A stretch of 64,000 nucleotides of DNA, taken from contig JAMPIT010000476.1 in NCBI GenBank assembly GCA_026261815.1, positions 6,190,955 through 6,254,954 on the forward strand, written 5' to 3'. Made by a program: the position numbers and the translations under genes. The notes beneath the pieces were generated by a model. That model saw nothing but the letters and a program-made list of their open reading frames with translations. It did not search any database and was not told the origin of the DNA. This document shows, one piece after another, positions 27,593 to 41,480 of this stretch. The stretch is from Monarcha castaneiventris obscurior. Lineage: Eukaryota; Chordata; Aves; Passeriformes; Monarchidae. Each line of letters begins with the position of its first letter. Within the stretch, counting starts at the first letter, position 1.

Positions 27593-30500
27593 TCAACAGC
27601 ACCCAGCGCATGCCTGAGAAAACTCCTGTTTTCCTCTAATCTCTTATTGCTTTTGGCCTCCAGTCTTGGTAATATCCACAAGCCACACTGGGCCAACACT
27701 AGCCCAGGTATCACATCAGTGTGTCACCTCTCTGCTCCCAGACCAGGTGCTGCAGGCACTCCTGGCCTCTTCTACCAGACGTGGAGTCCAGCTGGGAAAA
27801 TCCCCAAAACTTCACTCAGAAGAGACTTGGCAGAACTAGAAGCAAAAGTAAAGGAAGCTTTGGCTTTATAAAAAATTTGAAAACCAGATCACTTTGTCCC
27901 AAAATGACTGAACTCAGCCCAGTATGACTATTTTTTGTTACGTTATGTACTGTACTCCAGCCTGTTTTCCTAACCTTTACAAGAGCGAGTGGATCCTCAT
28001 TTTGTTTGCCTGTCCCAACCCTCAGTAACATGCTGAACTGGCTGGTTTTGGGTAGGTCTGGCAAGGACATTAATTCCTCACAATATTCCGGTGTTCCTGG
28101 CTGTATGAAAACAAGTGCTGGTACTAGAGGCTGGCTTGATCTCAAGTAGTGAGGGAAAGGCTTGTTGGGTCCCTCGTTTCCTAAAAATTCCCATCTGGTG
28201 GGAATTTGTCAGCTGGAGCATTGAGATGGGGCTGCCCTGACTCCATGCACCTCTTCACCTCCCAGCCTGCCAGCAAAAACAGCCTGAGAGGATTCTCTGG
28301 TGTACTGGGATCCAGAGGGATGGAGATAAGAGAAGGGCTGAGGTGCCTGCACCCTGCCTGATTCTCTAGTGATCTTTTTCTTCTCTTCATCCAGCTTGCA
28401 GTGGTCTGCTTTTCCCAGCCTGGTTGGTAATCCTAAGGAATAGGAGGCAGAAGCCTAAATGTCTCCTGAGGAGCTGAATTTTAGTTCCTCTCTATGGCAC
28501 TGGTGCTCTGGCTCCCTGTAAACTGTCTCACCTCTGCAAGGACTGAGCCTCCTGTGCATCATCCTCTATCCAGAGCAAAATGTGTCCTGAGGGGCCCAGG
28601 GTGATGGGAAACAGGGATTTGTGCCACCAGGCACATATACAGCTACTTCTATATATATATACAGCATATATATATGCTGTACATATATATATATGTATAT
28701 ATATACATCAGCTATATACAGATATACAGCAGCTACTTCTGGCTCATTACCTGGAGGAAGCTTTGGAGAGCTGGATGGAACAGAAAATGCTGAGCAAGGC
28801 TCAGGAGGGTCCAGGTGTGTAATACAGCTAAAAGGAGGTGGGATAGGGAATAAAGGGGATAAAGCAAGGCAGGGGCAGCATTCTGACCACCACAAGGCAT
28901 CTGAAACAGGGTTGGATGATGTTGCCCTGTGTGGGCAGCCACCAGGCAAGGGATGCATGGCTCTGCTTTGTCCCAGTGGCTCTGGGGGGCGACTCTGGAG
29001 CTTTTCCTTCTGCCAGGGCAGGGCACAGCCTGCAGCTAAAAATGTTGTAACAACATCTGCATCCCATCTCGGTGGGGGTCTGTGCTCTGTGGGGCTCCCA
29101 TTCAGCCCTGCTCACCCTGAGGCTGCTCCCACCCCAACCTAGAGTCAGCATGACTGCCTGGGGCACCTCGGGAGGGGGGATGAAGGGCCTGGGGGACTGC
29201 TGGGGCAGGAACTCTCCTCCTCCCTCTCCTCCTCCCGGCCTCCTCACCCCTTCATTTCAACATACTCCCCCAGCTCCAGCTTGTTTGCACAGCTCAAAAT
29301 GTACCAAGCATTATCAGTGTTTGCACTCCTGCCACTGTTTGTGCTGGTTGCACTCTTAAGGCAATAAAGTCAAGTTTTGTTTGCGTATAAGGAAGCCATG
29401 GGTTTTTCCCCCAACACACCAGAGCTCACCCTAAAACATGGCACCAACCACCCCTGGAAGGCCTGGGCCTGCTTGGGCTCCTGGAGATGATGTTCCTGGG
29501 GGAAAAGGGGCTTGGTCTTGTGCAAACACATGGGGTTCACACCTTGCATCACCCCAAGGCTCTGCCTGCCAAGCTTTGAGCATGGTGGAGGCTGACTCAG
29601 CATCCTCCCCCTTTTATTCTCAGACAAGCCAAGGTATCCCAGGCCACACAGCCCCATCAGCCCCTTCTTCAAAGGAACTTTTCCCTGGCAAAGCCACTTC
29701 CCTCTGAGTCCTGGGGTTAGGAGCAGTGCAGGAGCCAGGTGCTGCTGATGACACGAGGCCTTGGGGGTCCCACAGTGAAGGGACATGACCTCATGTGTGC
29801 CCAGCCACCCACTGCTGTCCCCACAGGCTGACACCACCTCCCTCCTGGCTGCTGTCCCTGTCCAGGGGTTAAACATTAACAGGCTGGGGCCAGTGCAAGG
29901 CCAGAGGAGTCTCCAGAGTGTCTGGGAAAGGGTGTTATATCTGGAGAAAGCTAGGAAAGTGGCCTCTACTGTGCTGCTCAGTGACCCTCTCCTATCTTGC
30001 TGCTGCTCCATCCCTGCTCCTAGAAAACCTCCCTCCATCATCCTCCTCAGCTCCCCAGCTGCTTTCTCCACTTCTCAGTCTGGTCTGGGCTGCCCAGCAC
30101 ATCTCCCCACGCACAGGGTATTTTCCACACTGCCTAAGGCTGAACTGGCTGGGGTGTGTGCTGACCCTCTCGGGCTGATGCCAACTCCCCCACTGTCCCC
30201 CTGAGCTCCTGGTACTACTCCAGAACCTCGGGATGGGGCAGAGCCGACGGCAAACCCGCAGCTTGGTGACTGGAGGGTGACCACACCTACCTGATTTTCC
30301 TGGAAGAGCAACGTTCCTTGCAACTGATCCCTGGATTAACGTAGGGCATTTTCTCTGCCCTGCCGAGGCACATGTCACCTCTCCAAAGAGCAGCCGCGTT
30401 GGCTCAGCACCAGGAACACCCTGTAAACAAGGTGCCTGCTGGCCTGGCTCACGAGGGACACCTGGGGCTGGAATGGACCAGGAAAGGCACAAACCTCACA

Positions 30501-30776
30501 GCTGAAGTGGGGTTTAAGCTCGCAAAAAAGGAGGAAGAGATGTGGAAAAGGCAAAGCTGTGTCTGGGCAGGAGACAATGCCTCGCCACGATCCAAGATGC
30601 AGGTGCTGTGCTGCGGTGTGGCGGCTCACCCTGCCCTCTCCTGGACACCGGCTCGCTGGCAGCCGGTCCCTTTGGGAAATACCCGAGATTTTTAAATGCC
30701 CTCCCCCAAGAAAACATCCGGAGCTGTCTGAGGGGTGCAGCTCGCACAGGTCTACTGGGCCAGGGAAGGACTGTGG
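27593..30776. other. Intergenic DNA, no gene seen
   Basis: It contains an AT dinucleotide and palindrome cluster near 28.65-28.72 kb. At 29362-29367 an isolated AATAAA on + is followed by GTTTTGTTTG, which could end an unannotated transcript but has no exon evidence. A 233-codon open frame on the minus strand (29370-30071) has no recognisable domain. Confidence 0.5.
28651..28708. repeat. AT dinucleotide repeat with perfect palindrome
   Basis: TATATA runs alternate with a perfect 20-base palindrome at 28661-28680 (ACAGCATATATATATGCTGT) and a second near-palindrome, TACATATATATATATGTA. The 11-base word CAGCTACTTCT occurs at 28640-28650 and again at 28730-28740, on either side of the cluster. 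Such sequence can extrude as a cruciform and mutates readily in length. Confidence 0.9.
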
Positions 30777-30848
30777 CATGGAATCATGGATTTGTGGAGT
30801 AGTTTGGACCAAAAGGCACCTTAAAGACCATCTAGTTCCAACCCAGGA
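30777..30848 (-). mobile_element. CR1 LINE tail fragment, about 70 bp
   Basis: CATGGAATCATGGATTTGTG followed by gtttggaccaaaaggcaccttaaagaccatctagttccaaccc matches the reverse complement of the CR1 3' terminus. Only the terminal part survives. Confidence 0.85.
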
Positions 30849-33800
30849 AAAGTTGCATCATTTGCTGTGACCTGATGCCCCCTTAACGAGAAAGCAATGA
30901 TGGCTCCCTGAATTTCCCATTATATTCATGGGGAATTTTCCATTTTCCAGACCAGGAGCAAAAGGCTGCAGTGGACTACGCAGTCTCCTTCTGTCTCCAT
31001 CTCAGAGGAGGTGGATGCTGCTGTGGCACAGCCTGGCTGCCTGCAAACCCAGCACAGTGGCCTCTCATGCTGGGGGTGGTTTCTGGCAGACCAGGGTGGC
31101 TGTGACTTGCTCTGGGGAGGAGGCACCCATTCCAGCTGTAATCCACAGGTCTGGAAAGATGCCCGGCATGTGCCTGGTGCCGCCTGCTCCCACCCAGTGT
31201 GGGCTGAGCCACACAGGTGGGCACAGGGCACTTGCTGGGGAGCTCAGCCTTACCCAGCAGAGCCTCGGCTGCAGATTATGTTCTCTTTCCATCGTGCCCT
31301 CTGGAGCATCTCTCCCCCACCTCCTGCCGCTGCCAACAGCTCTACCCTGCTCACATCCAGACTGGCACTCCTTGGAGTCATCCAGGTATTATTTTCCCTA
31401 AGGAACTGTGATGCCAACGTGTTGCAGGAACCCAGCACAGTGTGAGCTCATGAGGCTAATCCTGCCTTAGCCCAAACCCAGGCACTGAGGCATGGAGTGA
31501 GCTTGGACTGGAGGCACAATCCAGCCCCTGTATTTTATCCCAAACCCCCCAGACAGGGAGCATGGTGTGATATGGACATACCCGTGGTGCTAATTGCTGC
31601 CTGTAATCCCAGGATTATGTTTTACTGCTTGTATATCCCTGTTATGCTCCCAGCTCCATTCCCTACCCCTCACCAAACCACAGCACAGCAGGCCTTGGGA
31701 TCCTCCTAATTAAACACTATTAACTTTTTTACATCATATTTTTTAATGCAATTTAAAATGACAATACATAAAGATGCAGCTCAGCTCAGAGACCCACATC
31801 TCTCCCAGCCTCCAAACACACCCAGCATGTCTCTAGGGATTAGAGACCAAGCAGAGAACCTGAGCAAGTGCCACTGGGATCACAGTGGATCTCCCAGCAC
31901 CTTCCCTTTGGATGGGGATAAAGAAAGGGCCGGTTTTGGGGTGCACGTGGAGCTGCTGAGGTCTGTCCTGCAGCACAGCACTGCTCGTCCCAGAGGGAGC
32001 AGCTGTCTGAGGCATCCATCAAAACTCAGGCACCTCTTTGGGAATGGCTTTATTTCATCCCTGGAGCTGTTTATGGAATTATCAGGGCCAGATGAATGGT
32101 GATTTTTGTTCTAGCAGACACACTGCACACTGGGAACCTTGCAGGAGACAAATTCTCCACCTTCCTCCATCCTTGGCTTCAAATAAATGGGTTTAAACCA
32201 GTCCCAGCTCTCTGAAGAAGTGCTGCTGAGAGATGGGAAGAGAGGAGAGGGAAAGGGCAGCAGAAGGCTCTCCCAGCCCAGTGTCTGGAAGGTCCTGAGG
32301 GTCTCCTTACCATGAACCCAGGTGCCTCCTTCCTCTGCAAGGAATCACATCTGTTCATGCTCTTCCGTCCCTCCCAGTTGCAATACAGACCACAAGCAAG
32401 AGGATCTGCTGAGGCCAGGGAGGTGGGACTGGAGAAAATCTCTCAGCAGGTCTTGCTGCAATTCTGTAGAGCTTTTCTGCCTGTAGCTTTCTTACTTTAT
32501 TTAATTTCACCAGGTCTGATTTTATTGGATATTTCTGCCTTTTATGTGACCCAGTACTCAGAATAGTCCATTTGGGAGGAGGCTTGATCCATACACACAT
32601 CTCCGTGTATGAAAGAAGGGAATAAGGAGACTCAGGGTACATAAGTGAGAGAGAAGAGGGGGAATTTGATTTATAATCCCACAGTGGGGCACCAGGAGTA
32701 GGATTTTAGGATCTGCTCAATAAAAGATTCAAGGTTTCTAAAAGGGTGTCTTGTGCACAACCCCAGAGCCCTTTCAAGCTCAATACCTGAAATTATAAAT
32801 GTTTTGGAAAGCACTACTCTAAAAGGGAAAAAAAAGAAAAATCCATACATTGATACGTCTTATATGGCAGTCAATGAACACGAGCATAAGTTTTCAGCTC
32901 TGAAAGTCTGCCAGGGTGGGTCTCTGCTCCCTCGTCCTCCACGTGACAGAAATTACTCAAATTCTTCTCTTCTAGCAGTCAGGCAGTGATCCCATGCTGC
33001 ATCAGCCGAGAAGCAGATGCAGCTCTGGCAGGCACTCAGGAAAACACCAAGTGAGCAAGTTTTTCTGCTGCTTCTCACATCCGCACCATTCCTCAGAGCG
33101 GGGCGTAATCAGCCTCCATTTGTTTTCATGGCTTCAGCTCCAGAATAGATGGGAATACAAGCTGCAGCAAACTTCTCCTGCTGCCAGGAGCCACAAGGAA
33201 AATGGGGATGGGAAAGGTGCACTTCCTACTCTCTGTGTCCTTGAGCTTTCCCTGTTAAGTAATTAATCACTGAGACACCCCAAATCAAGCCTGGCAGGTG
33301 CCAAAGATGCCTCTAGACAGACTCCTTACAGTCAAAAAATACAGACATCTGCTATAATTCAATATCCATGAACTCAGCCTGCTTCTCTGGCTGATTCACT
33401 TCCCCAGCTAAAACATATCACCCTTCCTGGTGGAGAAGGGAAAGCAAGCTGCATGTGCCTTTATATTACACCCCAACTAGCCTGGGAATATTAGCAAGGT
33501 TGTTGGACACCAGCTCTGTTCCTGCAAAACATAGCCTGGGATGGGAGGGATCACAAAGTAGAAGATTTCTTGCATGGAATGGAAAAAACACCAACACTTG
33601 AACAAGTGATGGGGAAATGCTTGAAGAAAGACCTTGTATTTTTTATTTTTAGATGATTTATGCAGCTCTCCTGGTAGCTGTGCAGCGATGGAGAGTGTTG
33701 GTGCAACCCAAATATTGCAGGGCAGAATGGGGTCCCTCCACTCTCACCTTTGCACGTGGCTGCTTCATATCCTGCTCCCTCTTCCTGAATGCCACTGTGC

Positions 33801-36800
33801 TGCTGGGGACTGGCTCTTTCAGATAACTCTGCATCCCCTCCCCATGCGGCCAAGGACAGTAAAGGGTGTTTGCTCATCCTCCCACCTCAGCCATGCAACC
33901 TACCCAGCATAGCTGCCCTGCTCTGCCAGGCCTGGCATGCCAGGAGTGAGTGGCTAGCAGACAAACACAGCCAATTTCCTCATCTCCAAGTGATTTATAT
34001 GCCAATGGAAAGCTAAGCTCAGCCTTGACATCCTGCTTTTTATTCTTCTTGGTTTTCCAGCCAGGAGAGACAGGGCCTGAGAAGTTCAGCGAGTGCAGCC
34101 GAGATCAGGCCACAAATCAGGGCTCTGTCAAACCAGGCGCACAGGAGCCTCTTTGCCCAACCTCCTGGCTGGGGGCCCCTGCAGCTGATTTATCTGATGC
34201 CTGATGCTTCCTTATTTTTAGTGCATGTGCTGGAGTTCCTCATTACTCACAAAGAGCTTATTTGGAGCTCCCTGTCCCCAGGGATGGTCCCTGCTGGGTG
34301 TTGTGCAGGATGCCCAGGCTCTCCAAGCAATGGAGGTGACTTCATCCCACAGTCATCTTCAAGCAGCCAGACACCAAGGAAAGAGATGGAGTTTCCTTTG
34401 CTGGGATTGTGGGTTCAGGGCAGCATGGTGGAGACTGAGTCAGTCGGGGCTCTACAAAGACTTTCCATGCATCCTGGGGCTGCAGTGAGACAGGAGATGC
34501 TCCACAAGCCCATGTGATCAGTGTTTTTATCTCAACCATTGCATAAATGCTATTAATTTCACCCATTCTTGCCTTTAGGCAAGTGGCTTTTGAAAAAATT
34601 CATTTTTGGGACAAGAGCTGCCCACCAGCGGCAGAGCTCTGGCCATGCACTCACACGCAAACCAGCAGCAGCAGCTCCTAAAGCCATGATGCTCCAAGCA
34701 CAGCTCTGGCACAGCCTCTGCGTGGGAGCACACCTAACTTTAGCTCCTCGGAACATGCAGCGAGGTTGAGATTGACTGCAGCCAAAGAGATCCTGCTGGA
34801 AGGGGCTTGTTTGCTTAATATGCTTCAATTATCATCATCACTGTTAAGTCTAGCAAAGAGTGCGTGTACCCTCAGGGACATCCTCTGGACTCAGAGAAGA
34901 TGGACATGAGGGTGTCCTCACCAGAAAAGCCTGTGTAAAGTGGAAGTCAACATTCAGCTGGGGCTGAATCAGCGTCATTGTGGGGTTTATTCTCCAGGTC
35001 CACACGAACACCCCGAACATGGATAAGGATGAACAGAGGGGTTGCCTTGTTCCCTCCAGGAGCAGAAAGTCTGGCATCCAGTGCCAGCAGAGTTGCTCTG
35101 GCACACAGGATGTGGGACTGGTGGCAGCACTGGACTTTGACCAGCCACAGGAAGGTGTTTATTGCTGCCACAATAACGGCAGCTCCACAGCTGGCAGCTT
35201 CCCAATGTGCTGTGCTGGGTGGGGCAAGGACCCCAAGGGGATGTATGAACTTCCCCCTTTCAGGCAGAAGGGTTTAAGATTGTCTTCCTGGGCCTGTTCC
35301 CCCAAAGCAGAAGATTTCAGTACACTCCACTGGGGAAGTAGAGTTTCTGTTGTGCCACCACAGGAGCTGTCCTGGAAGTGCGGGCACTGATGGGCAATGC
35401 TCCTCCACTTTATCCACGGTTGCTGTGACCTACAGGGCTGTAGCCCTTGAAGTTGTAACTTGATTCTGCAGCCCTATAAATATGACCAGAACACCCTCTG
35501 AATATGGCCAGTGCAAAACAGTAACAGTAACTGCAGAAACAGTCATCTAATCCAGTTAAATATAAGGACTATAATCCAGCAGATTATCTGAGTGTGAATG
35601 GGGAGCTACAGGGACCCCAGGAGGAGTCTCTGCCCAGTGGTGGGTGCTCAGCAGGCAAGGAGGAATGCCAGGCAGCTCTTCACTGATGTGCAAATACCCT
35701 GAGGATGAGTAGTTTTGGAGCAGTGAAGATGGCATTTGGCCACGGAGCAGCCCAGTTCCTAGAGAGGTTCATGAGGAATTTGCCATGGGATTTTTGGGCA
35801 TGGAGTCAGCTCCCATGTTGGGGTTCAGAGGCTGCTCCAGACCTGTTAGGGGCAGGGTCTACGCCTGGTGATTATTGGAGACTGATCTCTCTCTGAAGCC
35901 ACCGTGTTCTGTCATGTCACCAGTAAAAGGTTTGTTGTCTGCCAGGGAGCTGCACAAAATGCTCATCTGGTGCCTCCCTGGCATGATCCACATATCCCTT
36001 GGGTTTCACACCGGGAAGCTCTTTCTTTCCTCTATTATCATCTGCCTACGCAATGACCAGGTGACACCAGGAGGGCAAAAAAGGGGTTGCCAACAGATTT
36101 TTCAAACCCTTTGAGTTTTTTGTGCAAGGAACAACATGTTTGCAGCCCAGAGGAACCTCCAGCAGAGGCTCCTTTCCAGCCAGGATTGCCCCTCTGTCAC
36201 TTATCTCCCTGTAAATATTCCTGCTGGCTGGATTAATTGGTGCTAAGGCTTCAAGGGCCTGTGAGGAGACATCACCCTTCATCTGAGAAGGAATGATGGA
36301 CCCTAATACCCCACAGCCCAGTAAAACTGACATGGAGTGACCTGATTTGGGGTGCAGAAGATGCCTGTTCTGCCCATGGCTCCCTTCTCCCTTCATAACT
36401 CAGCTTCCTGCCCCTTACTGCCCACCCTTGCCAGTGTCACCAGATAGGAACCAGATCATGGCCTGAGGGCAGGGATCAGCAAAGGAGCCCTGGACCAGAG
36501 CTGGGTTCTCATGCACGGGTTGTGCTGGGGATCACAGGACCTTATTTCGGAGCTGATGGCAGTTAGGAATCACAAGGATGGTGTCACCTGCTTCTCCAGC
36601 AGCTGGAGACTGACCTGGAGGTTGTCAGTGGGGCCTGGTGTTGCACGGTGCTCCCCCATCTCCCCTAGACCCACGGGCACAACTGAGAACGAATGGGGAC
36701 GAGGGTGACTTTCCCAGACCTACCTGCACATGTGGCTCTGGCACACTTCCAGGGAAGAGGAGCACATGGGGTAGAGCTGTAGGGCATGGACATTTTTCAT

Positions 36801-39800
36801 TTGCAGCAAAAACCACATTTTCCCTTTTTTACTACTGTAGGAAGCTTCATTTGGAAGAAAATATTACAGCACTTTGCTCGGCTGGCTCTGCAGGACATGA
36901 AAAACAAGCAGGAGGGATAGGAGCAGCAGGGAGGAGAGGGCACAGCAGAGGAAAACCTCACCCCAGGCAGTACAGTGCCAGAGATGGGGGAAGCTCCCTT
37001 CGTGCCATTTTCCAGAGTCATCTTTGCAGTCCTGGAAACAAGAGCTGGATTCTGGAAACACTGTTGGAAGAGAAGATGTACCATAAATTTTTAACTGTAA
37101 GGCAACCCTGAAGAGGCAATAAATATGCCTGCATGCACATCCCCATGCCAGCCTTCACACCTCTTCCTGTTCTGACACCCAGACGTGGTATCTGACCTCT
37201 GGGACCTATCCTGTCCCATTACAGAGGCCCCACCTGAGTCCTGTCCAGCATGTCATTCCCAAAGTACGCCCTCCTGTTAATTTTACTTCCCTCTTTAATC
37301 CTCCTGCCCTGTTCAGGCTGGTTCCTGTCTGAGTGTCCAGGGCAATCAGGAGGACATGGGAATCCCGGGGCTGATGGCAGAGATTTACAGCTCCTGCTGG
37401 AATGGTTCTGAGCTCAAGAGGGTGGCTGGAAGGGCGGCTCAGTGAAGTGCAAAGAAATGGGCAGCATGAGATACCGAAGCTGGGAGAAATACCAGCTCAC
37501 CACTGAATAATTTCCTTCTGACCAGTCATGTCCTGCAGTCTCTAAATCTTCCTTCCAAAGGATTTAATAAATGCCCTGCTTTCCCTATCCCCCCCAAACC
37601 AGACACTCCTGTGGGTAAGGTGGGTCCATCCCCCTGCATCCTCCACAGTCCACAGCCAACAGGTGGGAGCTCATCCCAGTATCATCTCTGTCCATCATGC
37701 CATCAGCCAAGGAGGAGCTGGGAACAGTGTCCTGGGAAGGTCTCTGCAGCAAGTCAAGGTATTGGAGATGGGGAGAGCCACTTCTCTGGCTTCTGAGTCA
37801 CTTTGCAAGAGGACAGGGAGGAAGATGAGAAGCTGGTGTGATGAAGGCACAATGGATACCACACATACATCTGATCCCATCTTGCTTCGAGTTCCTGGAG
37901 GAAATGGTCCAGCATACACCAGAGGGATCACATTCTGCTCATCAGCTTCTCCCAAATCTGCTTAGTCCATAAATTAGACTCAGCGTCATGGCTGTGGCCA
38001 GCAGCTTCCAGTGGGGCAGAGCTAATATCCTTATTCCAACCTCTTTTTTTGCCTGCATTGGAAGGGAAGAGATTTGAGTAGCTTCATTCCCCATGTGCAC
38101 TGAATAGGGAGGCAGAGCAATGCCATGGGATCATGGTGGCCTCAGTGATATACCTTAAAAGCCGGAGGAAACTGGAGGTCCTTTGGGGCACTACCAGCAG
38201 CAGGCAGGACTTAACAGGCAGTGCTGCTTCTGTTGCTTGCTCCTCGCTCCTCGTTTTATGCCTTGAACAGATTTCACAGCTTTTGGCCAAAAAAAGCGAC
38301 AGAGACCTGGCCCTAGAAGAAGGCTCCAGCTAGAAACGCAGATGCTGTATCGCTTCTCTTTGCTGGGGGATGGCTGGGAAGAGAGGCCAAGGAAATGAGG
38401 GTATATTTCATGTTGTCTTTGCTATTTGGTGCAATGCCAGAGTATTCAGCACTGAGGGAGGAGGGGAAGATTATCTTTGCTCCAAAGAAAATTTAGTCAT
38501 TCTTCTAGGGAAGTATCCTTTGAGATTTGAAGAGAAGGTGAGCCCTGATGCTCTGGACTGGTCACTGCCCTGCAGTAGGTACAGCTCAAATCACTGGCAG
38601 GGATGGCAATTGCCATAGGCCCAGGGTGATGCCTCAGCAAACGCCTTCCTGAATGTGTTCTCCCTCCCATAACCCTGGTGCAAAGCTGGGTGTCCCCCTT
38701 TCCCACTCCCTGCTTGCCCTTTCCCATCCTCTTGGCCTAAAAGGCTGAGCTGGAGCTCAGGCAGCCCCTACCTTGGTTGCCTCATGAACACAGTCATTCT
38801 GCGTGAGGAGGACCCTCATCCTACTGCAAAACCCATCTGTATCCCCAACCTGGACCGGTGTCAGAGAAGGAATATCCCTGGCTCTACACCATCCATGGCT
38901 GAACAGAGCAGTGTGTTTGCTGGATGAACCTTTATCCTGCCTGTGACTGAACCTGTCCTTCACCTGGCCGACACCAGCCCTCCTCCCAGCTCAGCTTACC
39001 AGCCTGTCCTCACTGGCAGGGCCCTGGCTGCTCTTCAGGAGGGCTTGGAGGTTTTAATCTTCAGGACTCCTCTGCTGGCTGTGTGCTGGAGGTGTGCAGA
39101 GTCAGGAAAAGACAGTGGTGCTGGTTATCCATGCAAGATCTGTGCTCTTTGGGCCAGATAATCTATCCTGATAAAGAAGGGCAGATGCTGAGAAACAGAT
39201 GAGGGAAGCAGGACACAGGAAAAAACACCCTGAAGCCTTTTTAAGAAATAACACCTATTTATTGGCACAACTCTCACCAGCACTGCCTGTCCCATCCCTG
39301 TGCAGGGAAGAACCTGTGGTGCTGAGCTAGTCCCGCTCTCCTGGCAGTGCCCTGGGAGCTGTAATTCCTGGAGTTTCCTTCAGGCAGCTGCAGAGTGGTC
39401 CCAGCCCAGTTTCAGCAGCTGTTGCAGGAGAGCTGCCACGGGACGTCCCGGGCTGCTCCATGCCCCTGGGCCCGGCTCTCCTCGCTTACACAAACAGTTT
39501 GTGCAAGAAGCCCTGGGCTGAGCCTCTCCCTGGGGTAGAGCAGTACCAGCACGTACAGGGACACGCTGCCCTTGCCCTTGCTCTCCCAGCCACCCCCCAG
39601 ATGACTGGCATGACTCAGTTGGCATTCCCAGGACCTCTGCAGCCCCACACAAGCTCTGTCCCTGTGGTTTTCCCAACACAGGGCCTGCAGGACTCAGCCT
39701 GATCTCTCTCCAGGGCACTGGCTTACAGCAGGCAAATGTTCTCTCCCCAGCCCTTTAGGATCCCCAGAGCCAAGCAGATGCTTGTCCTATCTTCCCTTCA

Positions 39801-40082
39801 CGACATCCCAAAAAAACAGGAGAGTGTGGCACTCCTCTAGAAATGGCTGCAAAGTGTTGGGATGTCAGGATAATCCCCTCTGGCTGGTACTATTCCTGGA
39901 AGAAATTTCCCTGCAAGACATAAGCTGCGTGGTGACCTGGCCTCCTGCTTTCCACCCTTTGCAACAAGACTACTACCTTCAAGTCCTCAGCTTACTGAGA
40001 TACCATATGGATTTTTTTTGCTTCAAGCCATGACACAACTTCCTGGGCTGAGGCTTCAGCAGGATGCAAATTAGAAGAGCAG
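30849..40082. other. Intergenic DNA, no gene or transposon recognised
   Basis: This is nine kilobases without an exon, RNA gene or mobile element that I can support. AT-rich patches lie near 31690-31770 and 32750-32880. On the minus strand two AATAAA hexamers (TTTATT on + near 34987 and 35159) sit about 170 bp apart, but nothing upstream looks like coding sequence. The open frames are short and domain-free. Confidence 0.5.
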
Positions 40083-40215
40083 AGAATCATAGAATCCTTT
40101 AGGCAGGGGAAGACCTCTGAGTTCAGTGCCACGTTATACATGTTTTAAATACCCCCAGGGATGATAACTCCTGCACTTCCCTGGGCAGCCTTTTCACTGG
40201 CATCAGTGCCACGGA
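40083..40215 (-). mobile_element. CR1 LINE 3' fragment
   Basis: It reads gaatcatagaatcctttaggcaggg, then acctctgagttcagtgcc, gttttaaatacccccaggga and tgataactcctgcacttccctgggcagcc. This is the reverse complement of the CR1 type whose consensus has 'ttttaaatacctccagggatggtgactc'. It is diverged, with an internal gap where the 'ccaaccgttaacccagcac' part is usually found. Confidence 0.8.
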
Positions 40216-41029
40216 CACAGCAGAGCTCCTACATCTCCACAGAGGAGCAGCTATGACCAGGCTTCCACTGCTCACTGGGCACTGCTGCATTTCAGCACAA
40301 TTCTGCATCTCAGCAGGAAACATGGGACACATTATCCTGCCTGCACCACTAATCTTGGGTCCAAACATCCATCCTTTATGTCAGGGATGGGCACTGGATA
40401 TCCCTGACACCTCTGTGCTCTAGGTGTGGCAAGCCCATCCTGAGGTATTGCCCCAGGAACAGGCCAGGAAAGACCAAAATGTAGTTTATTATTTTGGTCC
40501 CAGTCACCATCAGCTCATGCCCTATGGCTGCTAAGCCCAAGGGACCTGCAAAAAGCCCTGGTGCAGGCAGGAGGCACAGGGACTGGTAAGGCATCCCCTA
40601 AAATCCAACATGTTAAGTGTTTTCATCCCGGCCGCTTCCTGGGGAATTTTGGAGGGCAACAGGCAACCACTATCACTCACCCCCAGTGTCCCAGGAGCAC
40701 GGGAATCACACCAGTCTTGCTCCAGCCGCTGCTCCAACCCCTGCTCTGCAAACACAGCAGCTGCTGCAAGGACTGGCAGAGATGAGGAAAAACAGCAAAG
40801 TGAAGAGGAAGGGGGAAAAACAAACCCCTTGGACCCAGCAGAAAAGCCTGAAAAAATCTGGCTGGACACAGGGAGGACGAAGCCCTCCTTTTCCTGTGCT
40901 GCCCCCCTCTCCTTTCTCCTCTGTCCCACCTCTAAAATACCGCTGATCTGCCCGTGATCAAGAACAAGGCTCCTCTGAGAAGCGATGAAATCTCATCCTG
41001 TGTTTTTGAGGGTATTCTGCTTTGCTGAG

Positions 41030-41480
41030 AAAGGACGGGAGCTGCCACCAAGCTCCAACCCACGCCTCCCCTCCGGCCCCGAATTGAAAAACAAGGGGCT
41101 CTTGGAGGAAGAAGGGGACACGGGAAACATGCCGTTCCTGCAGCTCCAGCAGCTCTTGTCCCTCGCATCTCTGCGGCGGAGGCCCTGGCTTGTTGGCAGC
41201 GTTCGGATTGGCTGGGGGAGTGGGAAAGGGAGCCCAGTTTGGTGTTACTGGGCAGACTTGGAGATTTTAGGGGGATGGAGGGAGGGGGCCACAGGCACAC
41301 GCGCCTGCGTCGGGAGGGGAGCGCGCACAGGGCTTGTTTTGTGATGCTGGATTCCAGTTCGCCTCCGCCGGCGCGCTGGGACACGGCATCAGCTGCTCTC
41401 TGTCTCATGCTGCTATTTGGGCGACAGCGATAGGGGGGACAGCGATGGCGGGGGGCGGGGGGGGAGGGCTCTGGGTTGGT
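41030..41480. promoter_or_regulatory. CpG island-like block, possible unannotated promoter
   Basis: About two dozen CpGs fall in some 350 bases by eye. They include CTGCGGCGGAGG near 41171, CACACGCGCCTGCGTCGGG near 41297 and TCGCCTCCGCCGGCGCGCTG near 41360. An inverted CCAAT (CGGATTGGC) lies near 41205-41213, and GCGGGGGGCGGGG near 41450 is Sp1-like. Candidate splice donors (for example GGGTAAGGAG near 41634) follow. This is what a promoter of a non-coding RNA or a distant alternative first exon could look like, but transcription cannot be judged from sequence. Confidence 0.4.

Noticed and set aside
29370..30071. 233-codon open frame on the minus strand
   Set aside because: No known domain or motif, and it lies in GC-balanced intergenic DNA where stop codons are moderately rare. 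Other frames on both strands are similarly open.
34980..35390. Possible transcript end or retrocopy on either strand
   Set aside because: Two minus-strand AATAAA hexamers drew attention, but no frame resembles a known protein and no LTR ends or duplications were found.
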